Below, piece by piece: positions 12,136 to 26,496 of a stretch of 64,000 bases of DNA (position 1 is its first letter; each line of letters starts with the position of its first letter). The DNA lies in NCBI GenBank assembly GCA_028023455.1, contig JAQFVV010000014.1, positions 4,467,336-4,531,335 on the forward strand. The letters are read 5' to 3'. Source of the stretch: Epiperipatus broadwayi (lineage: Eukaryota > Onychophora > Udeonychophora > Euonychophora > Peripatidae). The notes beneath the pieces are model-generated. The model was not told the origin of the DNA. It did no database searches and saw nothing but the letters and a program-made list of their open reading frames with translations. The translations under genes and the position numbers were made by a program.

Positions 12136-15100
12136 ATTGAGTACTTTATATGCATCTATAATCAATGATTATATGACCTTATGTTAGAATAACACTAGAG
12201 ATGCAGCTGTTCTTGTATTAATTTATTATCTGCATTATATAATAAAAATAAAACATTCACAAATAAATTAGCAAATAAAAAAAAAGAACTGTATAAACTA
12301 TATTACCTATTTAAAGTAAAATCTTTTTTGGGAAGATTTATAAATATGTTTGAGAAGGGTAATGTGAAGTTTAGAGCAGCAAACTTAGAAGACAATTTAC
12401 AATTGGATATAGTAAAAAAAATATTGCTATAATGGAATATCATATAATATTTCAAGTATTCTATGATTAAAATAAAACCAAATTATATATTAATTTTGAA
12501 AGATAAATAAAAGTTTTGAATAAATTTAAATTTTATGTTAAGAAATAATGAAGAGATAATAGATATGGACATTCTTATATGATATTAATCACTATGAGTT
12601 TTTTCTATAGATCTCTCAGAAGATAATTCTAGCATAAGTCTCAATAACTACTTTCTTCATAAATCTAACATATCAGGTTCAGTGATATTCATAAATTTAG
12701 TTAGTCATAATGCTATTAGTTCTCTTCATCCTATGTATAAAACTGATTTTGAACACATTTCCTCATCATTTGATAACCAATACAATATCTTACTTGGTTT
12801 CAGCAGTTTTTCTCTGTTCCAAAACACTAATGTCACAACAATTAGTTGTTCATTCTCCTCCACCAACAATCTATTACCCAGCTCCTCCTTCATTAATATT
12901 ACTTTAATTTGAACATTAAATACCTTATCATCAAAGGAATCTCTCTGCCTTTTTTCAAATGAAAAAGACAGATTGATCATTTGGTCATGCTGTCAGTAAT
13001 GAATGAAAAACAATCATTACTAAAATACTGAGGAAGTTTCAGATGATGATGAAGATAAACAATTATCAACTATTTGAATAATATGAGTATGCCCTTAATG
13101 GTCAAATTTCTTATATCTTCACAATTTAGATTATTTTGCTTCATTTTAAAGACCTAAATAGTTCATCACAAAGAAACAAATTCTCATCTATATAATAAAA
13201 GAATAATGGGTTGTAAATTTCACTATATACATTAAATTAGTTATAGTGCAAACATGAACATATAAAATACATACTTTTCTACATAACATCACTAAAATTA
13301 ATAAATATCTATTATATGCTAATGTTATCATATCTTGAGTTTCAGAATCACAATGACATTCTTAAACTTGTAATATTAATAAATGACTATGATATTGTCA
13401 GTGATTATGGTGTTGTCCTTAAATTATATTCTTTGTATCAAATTGATAAATATAAGACTGTTGTGATCAAAGGTTACTTACACATTTTATCCATGCAACC
13501 AATTTTTTAATAGTTGGTACCAAATCCACACATGTATTTATCTGTTTATTTTTTTCCAAATATCAGTGAGTTTAACCTTTTTTGTAGAAAATGTATTTTA
13601 CCTTGAAGCAGTTCTGAATAAATTCACTGGACATAATTTTATTTAGATGACATTTGTATGGCAATACTCATATTTTAGTTTTTATTTTTATTAATAGATT
13701 TCAGAAAGTATCACAAAATATAAAGTTCTATACTTCAAATATTAAATTGCACAACTCAATTTGCACAAATGGTGACATATATTTTATTTTTAAATTAAAA
13801 ATGATTATAAAGATAATTTTTTGTTTTCATATTGTTTTTGATAATTTGAAAGATGTTTTATTTAATAAAAATAATTGTTTATAATTATATGTTTTTAGAA
13901 TTTAAACTTTTATTAGTAAGAAAGAAGAAAAAAAGTTCTATTGTTTTAGCTAATGTAAAAAGTGAACTTTATTTATTATTTTCTTAAATAAATTTATAAT
14001 GTTAACGGATTTTTGTTTTTTTAATTATATTTAATATTAATTTAAATAATAAATTTTCTAAAAAAATAGTTCTATTTTAACAAATATACTATTTAAACTG
14101 AAGGCCACATACATAAAAAATATTTCTTTTCAAATTTAAATTCAATTTAATTAAGGTAATTATCCATTAAAAGATAAAAACTAAAAATGACAAATAAAAT
14201 TTTGATTCTATAAAGTTAAAAAATCATTGATCTATGAATATCTAACCAAAGAATGCTTTATTTAACATAGTCATAAAAGAATGTTTTATTTAAAGTAGTC
14301 ATCAAAGATCAGACTGTCTAAAGATTTTTCATAATAATTTCAATTTAATCAATGAAATGAGTATAAATGCAATAAGATACATTAACTATTTTATATTAAT
14401 CACAGATAAATATTTATTATATATATAACAGCAAGACTACTTCAATTTGCTTTGGTCTAAAAATACAAAATTACATGTTTGTTTAAATGTAATTTATAAG
14501 TAGCTACTTTTATTGGGTTTAACAAATGAAGGAAGTCAATAATAAAATTCCAATTTAATGTACAAATCCTAACAATCAATTTTTCTTCCATGTTGATTAT
14601 AGGACTCATTTAATTAAATAGGATTTGTTTACTATTACAGTTAATTTCAATTTATAGCTTTTTCTACCATGTTGTGCCATGGCCTAAGTAATTAGATTCA
14701 CTAGCTGGTATTCCATGCTAAAGTAATTCGATATAGATTGTCAATCATAGTCATATAAAAATGAATTCTTAGCCCTTTCTATATGATTGTTTGTGTATTT
14801 TATTAAATGATTTTCCTCTAAAGAAATAACAGGAACAGTTGAGTAGCTCTGTAATTAAAAGGAGATCCATTTATTGGGCATAATACCTACATTTCTTCCA
14901 TTTTGATAAACACATAGTTTCCATATAGTTTTAGACAGTATTGTGATCTTGAAAATCTTTTTACGAAACATTGTTTTTTATGGGAATCATTGACTCATTT
15001 TTACAACAATGTTTGCATTACAGTTTCTGAGAAAAGATTAGTTTTTTTTTTTTTTGGATTTGTTTCTTCAATTATGAACACCATTTACAGTAAATCTCCA

Positions 15101-16136
15101 TGCTTATGTTAAACATTTACTTTACTGGTTTTACAGAAGAAATTAGAAAAAACCTGTTTTTCCATGATATTAGCAAATACCCATTTAGTCCGTCTACTAT
15201 ATATCTGTCACAGAAGTTTGCTGCCTATTTTTAACTTGATATTTAAATTTGAGTTTTTTTTATTTTGCCTTGGTGTTTTGGCATGAGATAAAATAAATTT
15301 GTTTTAATGTATGGATCAAATTAATTCATTTGTGTTTTATCCATAACTGAGGTTAGTAAAGTATTCCAGAATAGCTGCATCCTTAAAGATGTTGTTTTTT
15401 AAAGATCTTTTTGTTTGTTAGATAATTCTCTTTTAGAATAAAATGGTGAAGCAATCTCTTAAAGATTGTTGTGCCTTCATGAAAATAATGCCATTTGATT
15501 ATTTGAACAATTTCTATACCAATAGTTTGAAAATGATGACCATACAAATTATTAAAGATAAAACTATGCATATTTATTTTAATTGATTATTAGTTAATTA
15601 TGTTTTAGGCAATGTTAAAGACAGCATAGGCATATCATAAATGTTAATTTTTTAAAAAAGTTTTTATTATGATTAGGGTTTAAAGAGATGATAAGTTGAT
15701 TACTTATATCTATTTAAACAATGCATCTGCTACCATCAGGAATTGTTTGTCCTACCAATGATTGCCATAGTCAATATTTTTCTTCCATTTGAATATCTAT
15801 ATTATAGCCAATCAATTGGCCAAGTTCTTCTCTTCTTTAAGGACTTCTGATGTGGGCTGCTTAAAAGTTGTTTTATTTTCAACATTTTTTAAGTATATGC
15901 CTATTATAGATAAACAACTCTCTATGTAAACATATTAACACACAGTTAGGCATATTATGTGTTCACACTTTACATGTAGACACATATGCGTGCATAAATT
16001 ACAACCCAAATAAGTATTTTATTAATATAAATATGTAAATTTTGTTTCATCAAATATATAAATTGATTTTATTTATACTGTAAACTCATTCTAAAATCAT
16101 TAAACTTACCTAAAAATTATGAGCTTGTCCTTACTA

Positions 16137-16610
16137 TAATATTATCAAGATCAGATTCAATTTACGATAAAACAGAACAATGAATTAATAATATAAGGAA
16201 ATAATTAGTCAGTGATATAATCAGACCAATTGAAAAGTTGGATCAGTAAATCCAATTATTTGCAATAAGAATAAGAATTGTGCTATATATATTGAGGTCA
16301 GACAATATGACATAACACCAGACAACAACCCAATGTTGAACAGCAGTAAATCGCATTCCACTATATAGTATAATTCAGTAAAGCATGCTCAATCCTGGAT
16401 CAAAAAGCTGCTAACTATAGTCATCATTGTAAGTCACTCTTTAGCTGGAAGTCTCAGTATTTAAATGAGAATTCATTGCATTCATCTTCAAACATTGGTT
16501 GTACTGCTAATAATTAGACTTGCATAGTTCATCACTAATAATGGAGATGAATTATGGTATTGTAAATACACTTAATAAATATTTTTATTTTATTTACAGA
16601 GTTGTTATTT
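16137..16610 (+). repeat. Left LTR-like repeat of a decayed Ty3/gypsy-like element
   Basis: This stretch is a diverged direct repeat of 18449-18985. Shared blocks in the same order include 'atattatcaagaccaga' near the start, 'tattgaggtc/cattgagatc', 'acattggttgtactgc' and 'aattagacttgcatagttca' near 16520. A retrotransposon gag remnant on the plus strand lies between the copies, which is why I read them as LTRs. The start is TA where the other copy has the canonical TG. The right edge is approximate. Confidence 0.6.
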
Positions 16611-16989
16611 TTAAATGACCAGAAATATATTACACAATAAAATTGGTGCAATCAAAAGTATCTATTCTTATGGATTTTTTAGATCTTTGTCATTAACTTG
16701 AGAAAAAAAGGCAACTAATATTATTAGCATGTCAATTTTTTTTTTTAAAAAAACATTAATTGTTGCTCATTTCTGTAAAAGGAAGTTGAAGAATTTTCTT
16801 TTTTCATACAGTAGTGGAAAAGTGATAAAAATTGGTATATTAAAAAAGTTGAACCCTAGATCCTCTTCTTTCTTGTAGAAAGCCATACCAAAAAATCAGT
16901 ATTAATATGAGCAATTTTTATATATCTCTAACTTATAAAATCTTATATTCTTCATCCACTCCCATGAAGCCTTCTGAGTTAGATTTGGA

Positions 16990-17290
16990 TATAGCAATAT
17001 CTCTCCTGATAGCCCATTTTTATCGTAAATGTGTAACTGTATTATAGAGGTATACATATAACCTCAATGTTCATGGGGAGAAGAAAAAGACTAGAGATTT
17101 TCCCACAGAATTTAAAAAGATGGTATTGAACTGTAACCTCAAAGATTTCTTAAATGAAGCACTGAAAGACTGTTTCATTTGTGGAATGAAACACCATAAC
17201 ATGACCTCAGGGTTAAGCTGTTATTAGACCCAAATATCTTTTTTTCATATTGCAGTCTCCCAGGTGACTCCATCAGATTGACAAGAAGTC
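16990..17290 (+). pseudogene. Ty3/gypsy-type Gag remnant
   Basis: Between a stop at 17045-17047 and another at about 17225, the plus strand reads RYTYNLNVHGEKKK, then FPTEFKKMVLNCNLKDFL, then NEALKDCFICGMK. This follows the pattern of invertebrate gypsy-type Gag proteins: RY..N, a GES-like patch, the F..E/L...C.F.DFL.EALRDRFVCG block. Weaker similarity continues on both sides across the stops (HFYRK before; a PNISF-like stretch after). Neither zinc knuckle nor pol could be seen before the right LTR-like repeat at 18449. It is an inactive relic. Confidence 0.65.
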
Positions 17291-18448
17291 AGTAAGCTCC
17301 ATTAAAAATTGACCCCAATATTAAAGTTGTAAATCAGAAAACTGCATCAGATAAAAACAAAACAAAAAACAAAAACAAAAGTAGGGAATTTCATCTGAAA
17401 ATATTTAAAACTGACAAAATATATTGAATCACAAAAGTTTTTTATGGATGTAACAAACCAAATTATGCATATATCAAATGTACACATTGGTATATAATGT
17501 GTAGAGAGTCATGTAAAATATATGTTTAGAAAAGAAAATCAAGTTACTCAGAAAAAAAGAATACATTGTATTGAAGAATAAGGAAAATTAATAAAATCAG
17601 TATCTATATAAATAATGTGAAAGGCACTGATCCTCTTCTCAAGGCATGAATTATAATTAATAATATGTCAATAACAATCAAACTGAATATCAAATCTGCA
17701 GTGTTCATTATATCATAAAAATTCATGGGCTGTGATTAAAAAAATTATCAGATGCCATCTGGTAGTAGAATAATTATCAATTACTAAGTCAAACAAATAT
17801 CACCATTGGAAATAAAACTATTTATTCTTTTTTGTTATATCTGATGGTAAGAACAACAATCTATTAGGTATGACTAGTTCAACCATTTTTGCTATACAGT
17901 GATTAAAGAAACCAGTTCACAAAAACAACAAACTAAAAAAAGATTACCCACATATGTTTGATAATAAATTGAATCTCTACTTTAGAACAAATCTGTCATT
18001 CCTTAGGCCCAATTAGTGTGGTCACAAAAACAAATATAAAATTATTGAAATGCAGATAGAGACTTGAGTCCTATGCCATATATTCAAATGAATCACCAGA
18101 ATGAGACCAGATACAACTTGTAGTCCAGACCATTGATAGGCAACACCATCACAGATAACAAGATCAACTAAGGCTAGATTATGAAACACCATGCAACAAT
18201 GAATGGTTTAGCATACTTGATAAAGAAATAAGATTCTTTGAAGAATCCAGACCAGATGAAAAAATCAAATCTGATAATAAAATCAGACCTGAGAATAATA
18301 ATATCAGGTCAAAAAATGAAGCAAAACAACCTAATTCACCAAGTTATCTTATAAAATATGTATTTTAAAGCAAACTTTGCCAGAGGGAGAGTACATTGTG
18401 AATATATCATCTAATCTTAGTCTCAAATTATAAACTTGGTTTTTATTA

Positions 18449-18985
18449 TGATATTATCAAGACCAGATTTGCCTTCCAATAAAAGTGACCAATGAAATAA
18501 CAATAAAAAGAAATAAATAGACAATAATATAAGCAGGTCAATTGGAAAAATATGTCAGCGAATCTGATTGTTTCCAGTAGGAATGGAATCATGCTATACA
18601 TTGAGATCCATTTGAGAGCATGAGAGCAGACAACATAAGAGAGCATGAGAGCAGACAACATAAAACAACTAACAAACTTTGAATGACAATACATACATTG
18701 TCTATTATGTAGAAGAATACCATAAGACATCCTCAAGCCAGAGGAAAAAAACTACTAGCTACATTTATTATTGTACTCACACATAAAACAAACCATCCTT
18801 AGACTGGAGGCATCAGAGTTCAAAAGAGAAGTTACAGCATTCCTTTCCAAACATTGGCTGTACAGCTTACAATTAGACTTGCATAGTTCATCCAACCGAA
18901 CAGAGATAGACCATTAGAGCTAAACGTTTGTATACATTTGTTTTATAAATATATATAGTAAATATATTTATTTGCAAAATTGCAT
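18449..18985 (+). repeat. Right LTR-like repeat of the decayed Ty3/gypsy-like element
   Basis: Begins TGATATTATCAAGACCAG and parallels 16137-16610. It contains a tandem duplication of about 25 bp ('gagagcatgagagcagacaa') at roughly 18613-18662 that the left copy lacks. The open frame at 18446-18736 (minus) is a chance reading of this repeat. Confidence 0.6.
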
Positions 18986-20347
18986 GTGTGAAAGTCTGTG
19001 CTCATATACCCTATATATTACATATATAGACACAGGTATATAATAAGCCTGTGGGTTTCAGTTATTACTTTAGTCCATATTATAGTGATGACTCAAAAAT
19101 AGTTAAGAATTAATCTTTAGGCATTTTATAAATATATGCGTAACAATATTCAAATTTCACAAGTGTTATAAATTGCCATTCAAATACTTTTCATAATTTA
19201 CTAAATAGAAATTTTTTAATTGTTTTTAATTAAAATAAAAGCCTTGAAAAATTAATGAAATTAAATTCTATTATCTCTTTATAGGATGAAGTAAAGTAGA
19301 ATGTAGTTTGTTTTTTTTTACAGTTTTGTTATTTTCAAGCTTTAATTCAATAAAAGAACACTTAAAAATATAAATCGACTGCCTCGACAAAAAAACATTT
19401 AAAGAAAAAAAATTGTAAGATTGCTTTCTTGTTCGTTCTGCTAATTATTAATTTTCCTTTGACTGCCTGCCTAAAATTTAATTAACAATCATCAAATAAA
19501 ATAATCGTCCACTGCGTTATCCCTACAATTAAAAATTTTTTGATCATAATTTCCAAACTAATGGGACAGAAATTGCTCAAATAAGATAAAAATTGCATTA
19601 ATAAATTTAAGAGTAAAGTCATAAATCTATCAACCCTTTCATTTAAAAACAATAAACAATTTAGATTAAAACAAAACACTCCGGGAGTTTTTAAAATTTA
19701 CAATTAATCTGAACAGTCAGTGATCATAATATGTACAGATATATAACTTAAATATAGCACTTATGTCAAATTCATATGTATACAATATTAAAATAATATA
19801 TTTTATGAGCCAATAATACAACAAAAATGAGAATCAATCTTACATATTGATAGATATAAAAACAGCTTTTAAATAGCCACTACAGGACGAAAATCTAGTA
19901 CCACAGAAGAACGGGGAAAATAAAAAACATGTTTTTCTATTTCCTTTTAACATTTTAGCTAAAAATAATTAGATTCTTTCAATACTGATGACTTTTTCAA
20001 ATACTTAATAGAAACAATCTCTATAATTTGAATACTTAAATGATAAAATACAGTGATTAATTTAATTTTGAAAATTATGTATTGAGAATATCTAAATATG
20101 AAATTTTTAACAAAATAATCAAAAGAATTATTTAAGTCTTGATTATTAAAATCTAAGCCAAACAATAATCTTGAGAAAGATTAAAAAATAGACTATTTAT
20201 TTTATTTCAAAAACTATTTATAACAAAATCACTAATAAAAGTATAAACAGTAAATAAAATGACTAAAAGTAAAAATATGTTTTGTTTGCAATGTGTTATA
20301 ATTATAATAAAAATCAAATTCTTAAATAGTCACAGATAAAATCTTAC

Positions 20348-20536
20348 TTTAGCTTTTAAAAAACCTTCAGAAAATAACATGATTTCACAAATTTGTTGCA
20401 TATCAGGAACAATACACACTACAGGTCGAAATAAAGCCTTCACACTTTCTGGAAGCTCAGTTCGGCCAGCATAGCCAGGATTCATGGTAATAAATACTCC
20501 AACCTTATTATCTAAATGTATTTCTTGACCTTCAAA
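20348..20536 (-). CDS. DNAH10: Dynein axonemal heavy chain 10-like, internal exon (AAA1 sensor-1)
   Basis: A 189-bp internal exon on the minus strand encodes 63 residues beginning [15 protein letters not shown]. It contains [14 protein letters not shown], the hallmark sensor-1 region of dynein AAA1, then [20 protein letters not shown] and ends FLKAK. The acceptor AG is at 20538-20537 and the donor GTAAGA starts at 20347; both boundaries are phase 0. '[22 protein letters not shown]' fits DNAH10 better than outer-arm chains or DNAH1/2/3/7, whose remembered sequences differ here. The exon carrying the preceding Walker B region was not found to the right, so the upstream intron may exceed 43 kb, or the exon may lie in the assembly gap. 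Confidence 0.9.
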
Positions 20537-20986
20537 CTAAAAATATAAAAACATAAAGATAGCCACACAAGCAGTAGAAAATAAAAATAATTTTTTTAAC
20601 ATGAATAAAGAATTCATTAATAAATAAATAAGTAATGATGATAATTAAAAATAATTTATATTAACTTAAATATTTTCATGGCTTAATTAAAATATAAACA
20701 AAGAAATAGCTGAGAAATTTCCATGTAATAATTAGAGAAATTTTTCCAGCAATGATATTGCTAGGTAATCACTAATTAAAACTAAATTCCCAAACTAAAC
20801 TACTTGTTCTAGTAACCAACAATAGTCTTTTGTCTAAATTTTATTTATATAATCATTTATCTCTAAGTCAATTTAGATGATTCAGTTTGATGCTATCAAG
20901 TTTTATTTAGTGGTAGTCTTGACATTAAATTTTCTCATTTATTCTTTGTTAGATCTAAATAAGTCTTTTTTATTTTAATATAAATA

Positions 20987-21245
20987 GGCAAAACTCTCCA
21001 TACAGTAATGCCACCCTGTGCCAACCAGAGTAATCAATGGATGCCAGAAGGGTTTGTGCATAAACTCTCCATCTAGTGCCTACTCATCCAATATCCCCAG
21101 AATAGTTTCTGGCTTGTGGCCTTCACATTCTGGCATCCATTGATTACTCTGGTTGGCACAGAGTGGCACTACTGTATGGAGAGTTTTGCCTGTTTAATAA
21201 CAGTTATGTGCTAGCATAAGAGACGGTGATCATGTGATGTTTAGT
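20987..21245. mobile_element. Foldback (MITE-like) element, same family as 7790-8123
   Basis: GGCAAAACTCTCCATACAGT at 20987 pairs with ACTGTATGGAGAGTTTTGCC ending 21190, enclosing inverted arms of about 85-90 bp (with 'ccaaccagagtaatcaatgg' and its complement) around a short centre. Right of it, 'ttatgtgctagcataag' and 'gtgatcatgtgatgtt' (to about 21236) match in inverse the left outer arm of the 7790 copy. It therefore keeps the right outer arm and lacks the left. No coding capacity. Confidence 0.8.
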
Positions 21246-21604
21246 GGTCTAATACAAATAATTTAAAATATTCAATGGTCCTAAATGTAACAAATCAATG
21301 ATATGAGAAGATGTTTTTGAACAATAAGATATGCAGTTAAATTATTTATTTATTCATGTATGCATGAATAAAATAAATATTTTATTATTTATATTCTGAA
21401 ACTACAAACCTGAAAAAAAATTATATTCAAAGCTTTAAAATATTAGCTGATTTCTAAAAGTTCTATTTTCATTGTTTCACTGAAAATAAAAATAAAAATT
21501 TGAAGTAGTAGAGGATTCATAAAATTAGCATCCATGCACATTGATTTAAAACATAATAATTGTAAGAAAGTTTTACTTTCACACTTGGAATCAGTATAGA
21601 CAGG

Positions 21605-22676
<1,072 letters not shown>

Positions 22677-23179
22677 GATTATTTTGATCAGAAGCAATTA
22701 GATGTATATTTTGGATATGACTATGTATTTGGATGCTCATATATTGACTTCCTTTGTATAAACTTTGTTTCGGTGTTAGTCCTCATTTAGTGAGTGGTTT
22801 AATTTATTTGAATGAAAATCTTATGTATATAGATAAAATGGTTTTTTTTCTGGATAATATGTTCTCAGGTGAAATATTAGTGACCATTGCTTTTTTTAAT
22901 AGTTATGATATGGTGATCTAATGGATTTATAATAATTATAATAATCATTTTTACAATGCTGAATTATTTGTGTTTGCATCATAAGATAGTTCATTACTTA
23001 TAGTGATCATATTGAGTACCTCTGGTGCGAGTTATGGCTAGTAGTTTAAAATATAAAATACCAACATGGATTAATAAATAATAGCACATACTACACTTGA
23101 CATAATAAGATACTAAAAATAAAATCAGGTATCTTGTTATTAAAATAATGAGAATAAAAGTATATTAAACAGAGGTGTT
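22677..23179. other. Non-coding AT-rich DNA
   Basis: No gene or element recognised. Confidence 0.5.
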
Positions 23180-23700
23180 AAGACCTAACTATTAAGATCG
23201 AAGAGTGAACAAGTATCATTTAAAGAATTTAATTTTCTTGGATACATATATATAAATATTAAATTTAATAAAGTATATTGTTGAAAGGAAGGCAACTTTA
23301 TAGATAGAGAGACTTATTTCATTCTATATTATGGTAACATTTAGTTATCTAATATAAAGTTTTGAGAAAATATAATTTTAGATATTAATAACTTCAATCA
23401 TTAAATCATTCATAAAATCAAATAATATACAATATTGAAGTGATCACCAACTTGATAAGACAGAAACGATCACAACTGTCAAACAGTACAATTAATAGGC
23501 GATGAATCGTTGAAGACATGAATATTATCGAAAATAAATTAGAATTGAAATGGAAAACTGATGTCAAATCGTATATCAAATGAACTGAGCACCGTTTCAC
23601 AATACTAGAAGTTCTCTAAACCTCAAGAAATTGAAAGATAAAGTTTTACCTATCTCGGTAAAATCGTTAATAATATAGATCGTTAAAATGTAGGTATAAA
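23180..23700 (+). pseudogene. Decayed RTE-like reverse-transcriptase pieces
   Basis: Two short plus-strand readings resemble the thumb-region motif of RTE-type LINE reverse transcriptases. At 23220-23280 it reads FKEFNFLGYIYIN; at 23625-23690 it reads QEIE, a stop, then SFTYLGKIVNNID. The second matches the QEIE.V.SFTYLGSIVN pattern well, except for a stop in the middle. The pieces are about 400 bp apart in the same orientation, so they may be two element fragments or one rearranged copy. No catalytic motif was seen. Confidence 0.4.
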
Positions 23701-23979
23701 TAACCAACACTATTAATAAATATTGATATTTTTATGGATATCAATTTATATATGATTTAAGAAAACAACCAACGTATATAATAAGAACATATGATCAAGT
23801 ATAATTATTGGTACGTATTTATTTGATTATAATTGTTGTTCTAACTCTTAATTATTAATTATTATTATATATTTATATTTGAAATTAATACTTTATAAAG
23901 GGGGAAAATGTTTAACACATATTAAATAAATTAGATAATAAAATCAATGAAAATTGAAAATTAATACGTCATTATATAT

Positions 23980-24117
23980 TACTATTATTAATATTATCAT
24001 TATTGCCATTATTATTATTATTATTATTACACATATTATTATTATTAATATTATTATTATTAATATTATATTATTTATTATTATTATTAAACATTATTAT
24101 TATTATTATCATTATTG

Positions 24118-24155
<38 letters not shown>

Positions 24156-24163
24156 ATTATTAA

Positions 24164-24215
<52 letters not shown>

Positions 24216-24232
24216 ATTATTATTAATATTAT
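23980..24232. repeat. Imperfect (ATT)n/(TAA)n tract
   Basis: ATT units with frequent TAAT phase breaks and occasional C. Unlike the pure tracts at 21.6, 22.5, 27.2, 30.9 and 45.0 kb, it has no recognisable LINE beside it. Confidence 0.9.
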
Positions 24233-24707
24233 TCAAAAGAAGGATGTCAAATATGTTTCTTAAAAGGATAAAATGATGAATCATTCGATTTATGCCGTAT
24301 AGACTGTTATTTTATAAAACGAGTAATGAACAGGTTATTTAATAGGATATAAAGCTCAACTATTCCAGTTATAAATTTTTGAGAAATGATACTAGAATAT
24401 ACTTGTGTATATCAGATTCAAAATAGCTTTATTCTAATATTATTAAAATTACCTTTATTTAGCACTTTTATATAATCAAATTGGAATAAATCTAATCTAT
24501 GCGACACGATTATGAAATTTTATGTGTAATCTTGTTAACTTGAATGTGAAGTTTGATTTTGTCTTTAAATGTTTAATTTACTATAAATATATTTATATTT
24601 TCATTATAATATATGTTTTATTTTCATTTTTATTGTACATAGTTTTCGTGTAATTGGTATTTTATGCTGCTGTTTTGTTCTTAAATAAATTAGAATTAAA
24701 TTTAAAT
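24233..24707. other. Non-coding AT-rich DNA
   Basis: No gene or element recognised between two (ATT)n tracts. Confidence 0.5.
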
Positions 24708-24742
24708 ATTATTATTATTATTATTATTATTAATATTATTAA

Positions 24743-24830
<88 letters not shown>

Positions 24831-24877
24831 ATATATTATTATTATTAATATTATTATTAATATTATTATTACATTAC

Positions 24878-24913
<36 letters not shown>

Positions 24914-24976
24914 ATTGTTATTATTATTAATATTATTTATTATTATTATTATTATTGCTATTATTATTATTATTAC

Positions 24977-25011
<35 letters not shown>

Positions 25012-25012
25012 T
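24708..25012. repeat. Imperfect (ATT)n tract
   Basis: ATT units with TAAT phase breaks and several point changes. It appears older than the pure tracts. Confidence 0.9.
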
Positions 25013-26496
25013 TTCACAAAAATTGCTGAAAAAATGTTAATCTTATCAGTAATAATGTATCATCAAACATCATATACTAGGATACATCTTGAAACATAGA
25101 AAAATACTATTTTTCATCTATTAGAGTCTCTTTGCAGAAGTCACTTTTTAGATATTTCTTGTCTTTATTAGAGTTCATTTTATTTTCCATTTGTGAGGTT
25201 GTATCATTCAATTCATTATATATATTGCTTTTGTATTTCAGTGAGACTCAAAGTGATAATATAAACGTCCTAAAGAAGATTGTCCCTTTCTCGGTTTTTC
25301 TAGTTTATTGTGATATATAGATGCTTTTGAATTGTTTCTGAAAGTGAAAAACATCTGGTACAAATTTGTATATATATACTAAATATTGAAAATAATATGT
25401 ATTTTTGTTTTCATTTGAAAGTTAACATTTTTCAATTGTAGCTCTTTTCCTATAATTATTCTCATCAATTGTTTCACTCTATCTATTTTTGCAGTGACAT
25501 TAAATGTTCTTCGTGATCTTCTTCCTATGACATAAAACAAAGGCATACATTGACTAACATTTATAAACCGAACCATTAAAAATGTTACAGGTAGTGCATT
25601 TAAACTAATTTGAGAATTAAATAAAACAATAAATAATACCATAATTTTTGGAGGAATGATCGTTATTTCAATACTATGAAACAAGTTAGTCTAACATTGT
25701 CTTCAAAACAGGGAGTTAGAAAATCATAAACCCAAGCAATAAGTATACACTTCACTTAAATTTTCTGCAGCAAGATTATTTAATCTTTAATGCTTTAATA
25801 ATGATTAATATGTAAAGTCGAGATAATTTTTAACTGTTAAAGTAAGTTTATTCAGTGATCAATTTTTGATTTATGTTTTAGAAAATGTTCCAAATAATAA
25901 TAAATTAGTAGATTCATCGTTTCTTTAAATGTAAAAAATATATATAGAATGACAAGAACTAAAGTCATTCCATTTCTTGTTACTGAAGTTGTTACAATTG
26001 CTATAAAGAAATTACTACTGTTTTCAATACCATAATAGTTTATTGCAGAGCAAGGAAATGACTTTTTAAATCATTTGTGTAGGTAATTATTGGCAGGTAA
26101 TAAGTCATTTAGTACATGCTATTGACAAAGAGTGATGACTTTAAAGTAGAGGAAGAGACATGGATCTGGAGAGGATGTCATGATTTTTCACTTGAGCTTG
26201 AGCTTATTTAGCATAATCTTTCATCCGATTTATCCTTAAAAGTGATGAAACCTAACGAAATTACAAACAAACATCTTGATAAACTCTAGTGTCTGTTTTG
26301 GCTCGTATACTTAATCTTGCGCGCGACGCACGATGTTAATTTTTACACCTGAAATTTTCAGGTATCTTCTCATTTTCATTTCTGTATGCATATGTGTATC
26401 GCTTTTCGAGCTTGGTAGCATCGCATCAACCGGATAAGTCATGCAGGAAAATACGATTTGTATTTGGTATTTGAATTCTCTGAATTTTTTATTGAT
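25013..26496. other. Non-coding DNA left of the assembly gap
   Basis: No gene recognised. The minus frame at 25379-25684 includes YVIGRRSRRTFNVTAKIDRV and the minus frame ending at 26311 is 57 residues up to the gap; neither matches a family I know. The last 200 bp (around 26310-26330, GCGCGCGACGCACG) are more GC-rich than their surroundings. Confidence 0.4.

Larger units (their letters stand above)
7246..20347 (-). other. Dynein intron, 13.1 kb, phase 0
   Basis: Bounded on the minus strand by a GTAAGA donor at 20347 and an AG acceptor at 7246. It holds foldback elements, a decayed LTR element and AT-rich DNA. From 8124 to about 12045 and from about 12136 to 16136 I see no gene, only AT-rich sequence with small tandem repeats. 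Short open frames there (for example around 10387-10584, 11431-11658 and 15383-15571, minus) match no family I know. Confidence 0.8.

Noticed and set aside
15383-15571. 62-codon minus frame with YGHHFQTIGIEIVQI as a possible gene relic
   Set aside because: No family match could be recalled and the flanks give no further coding signal.
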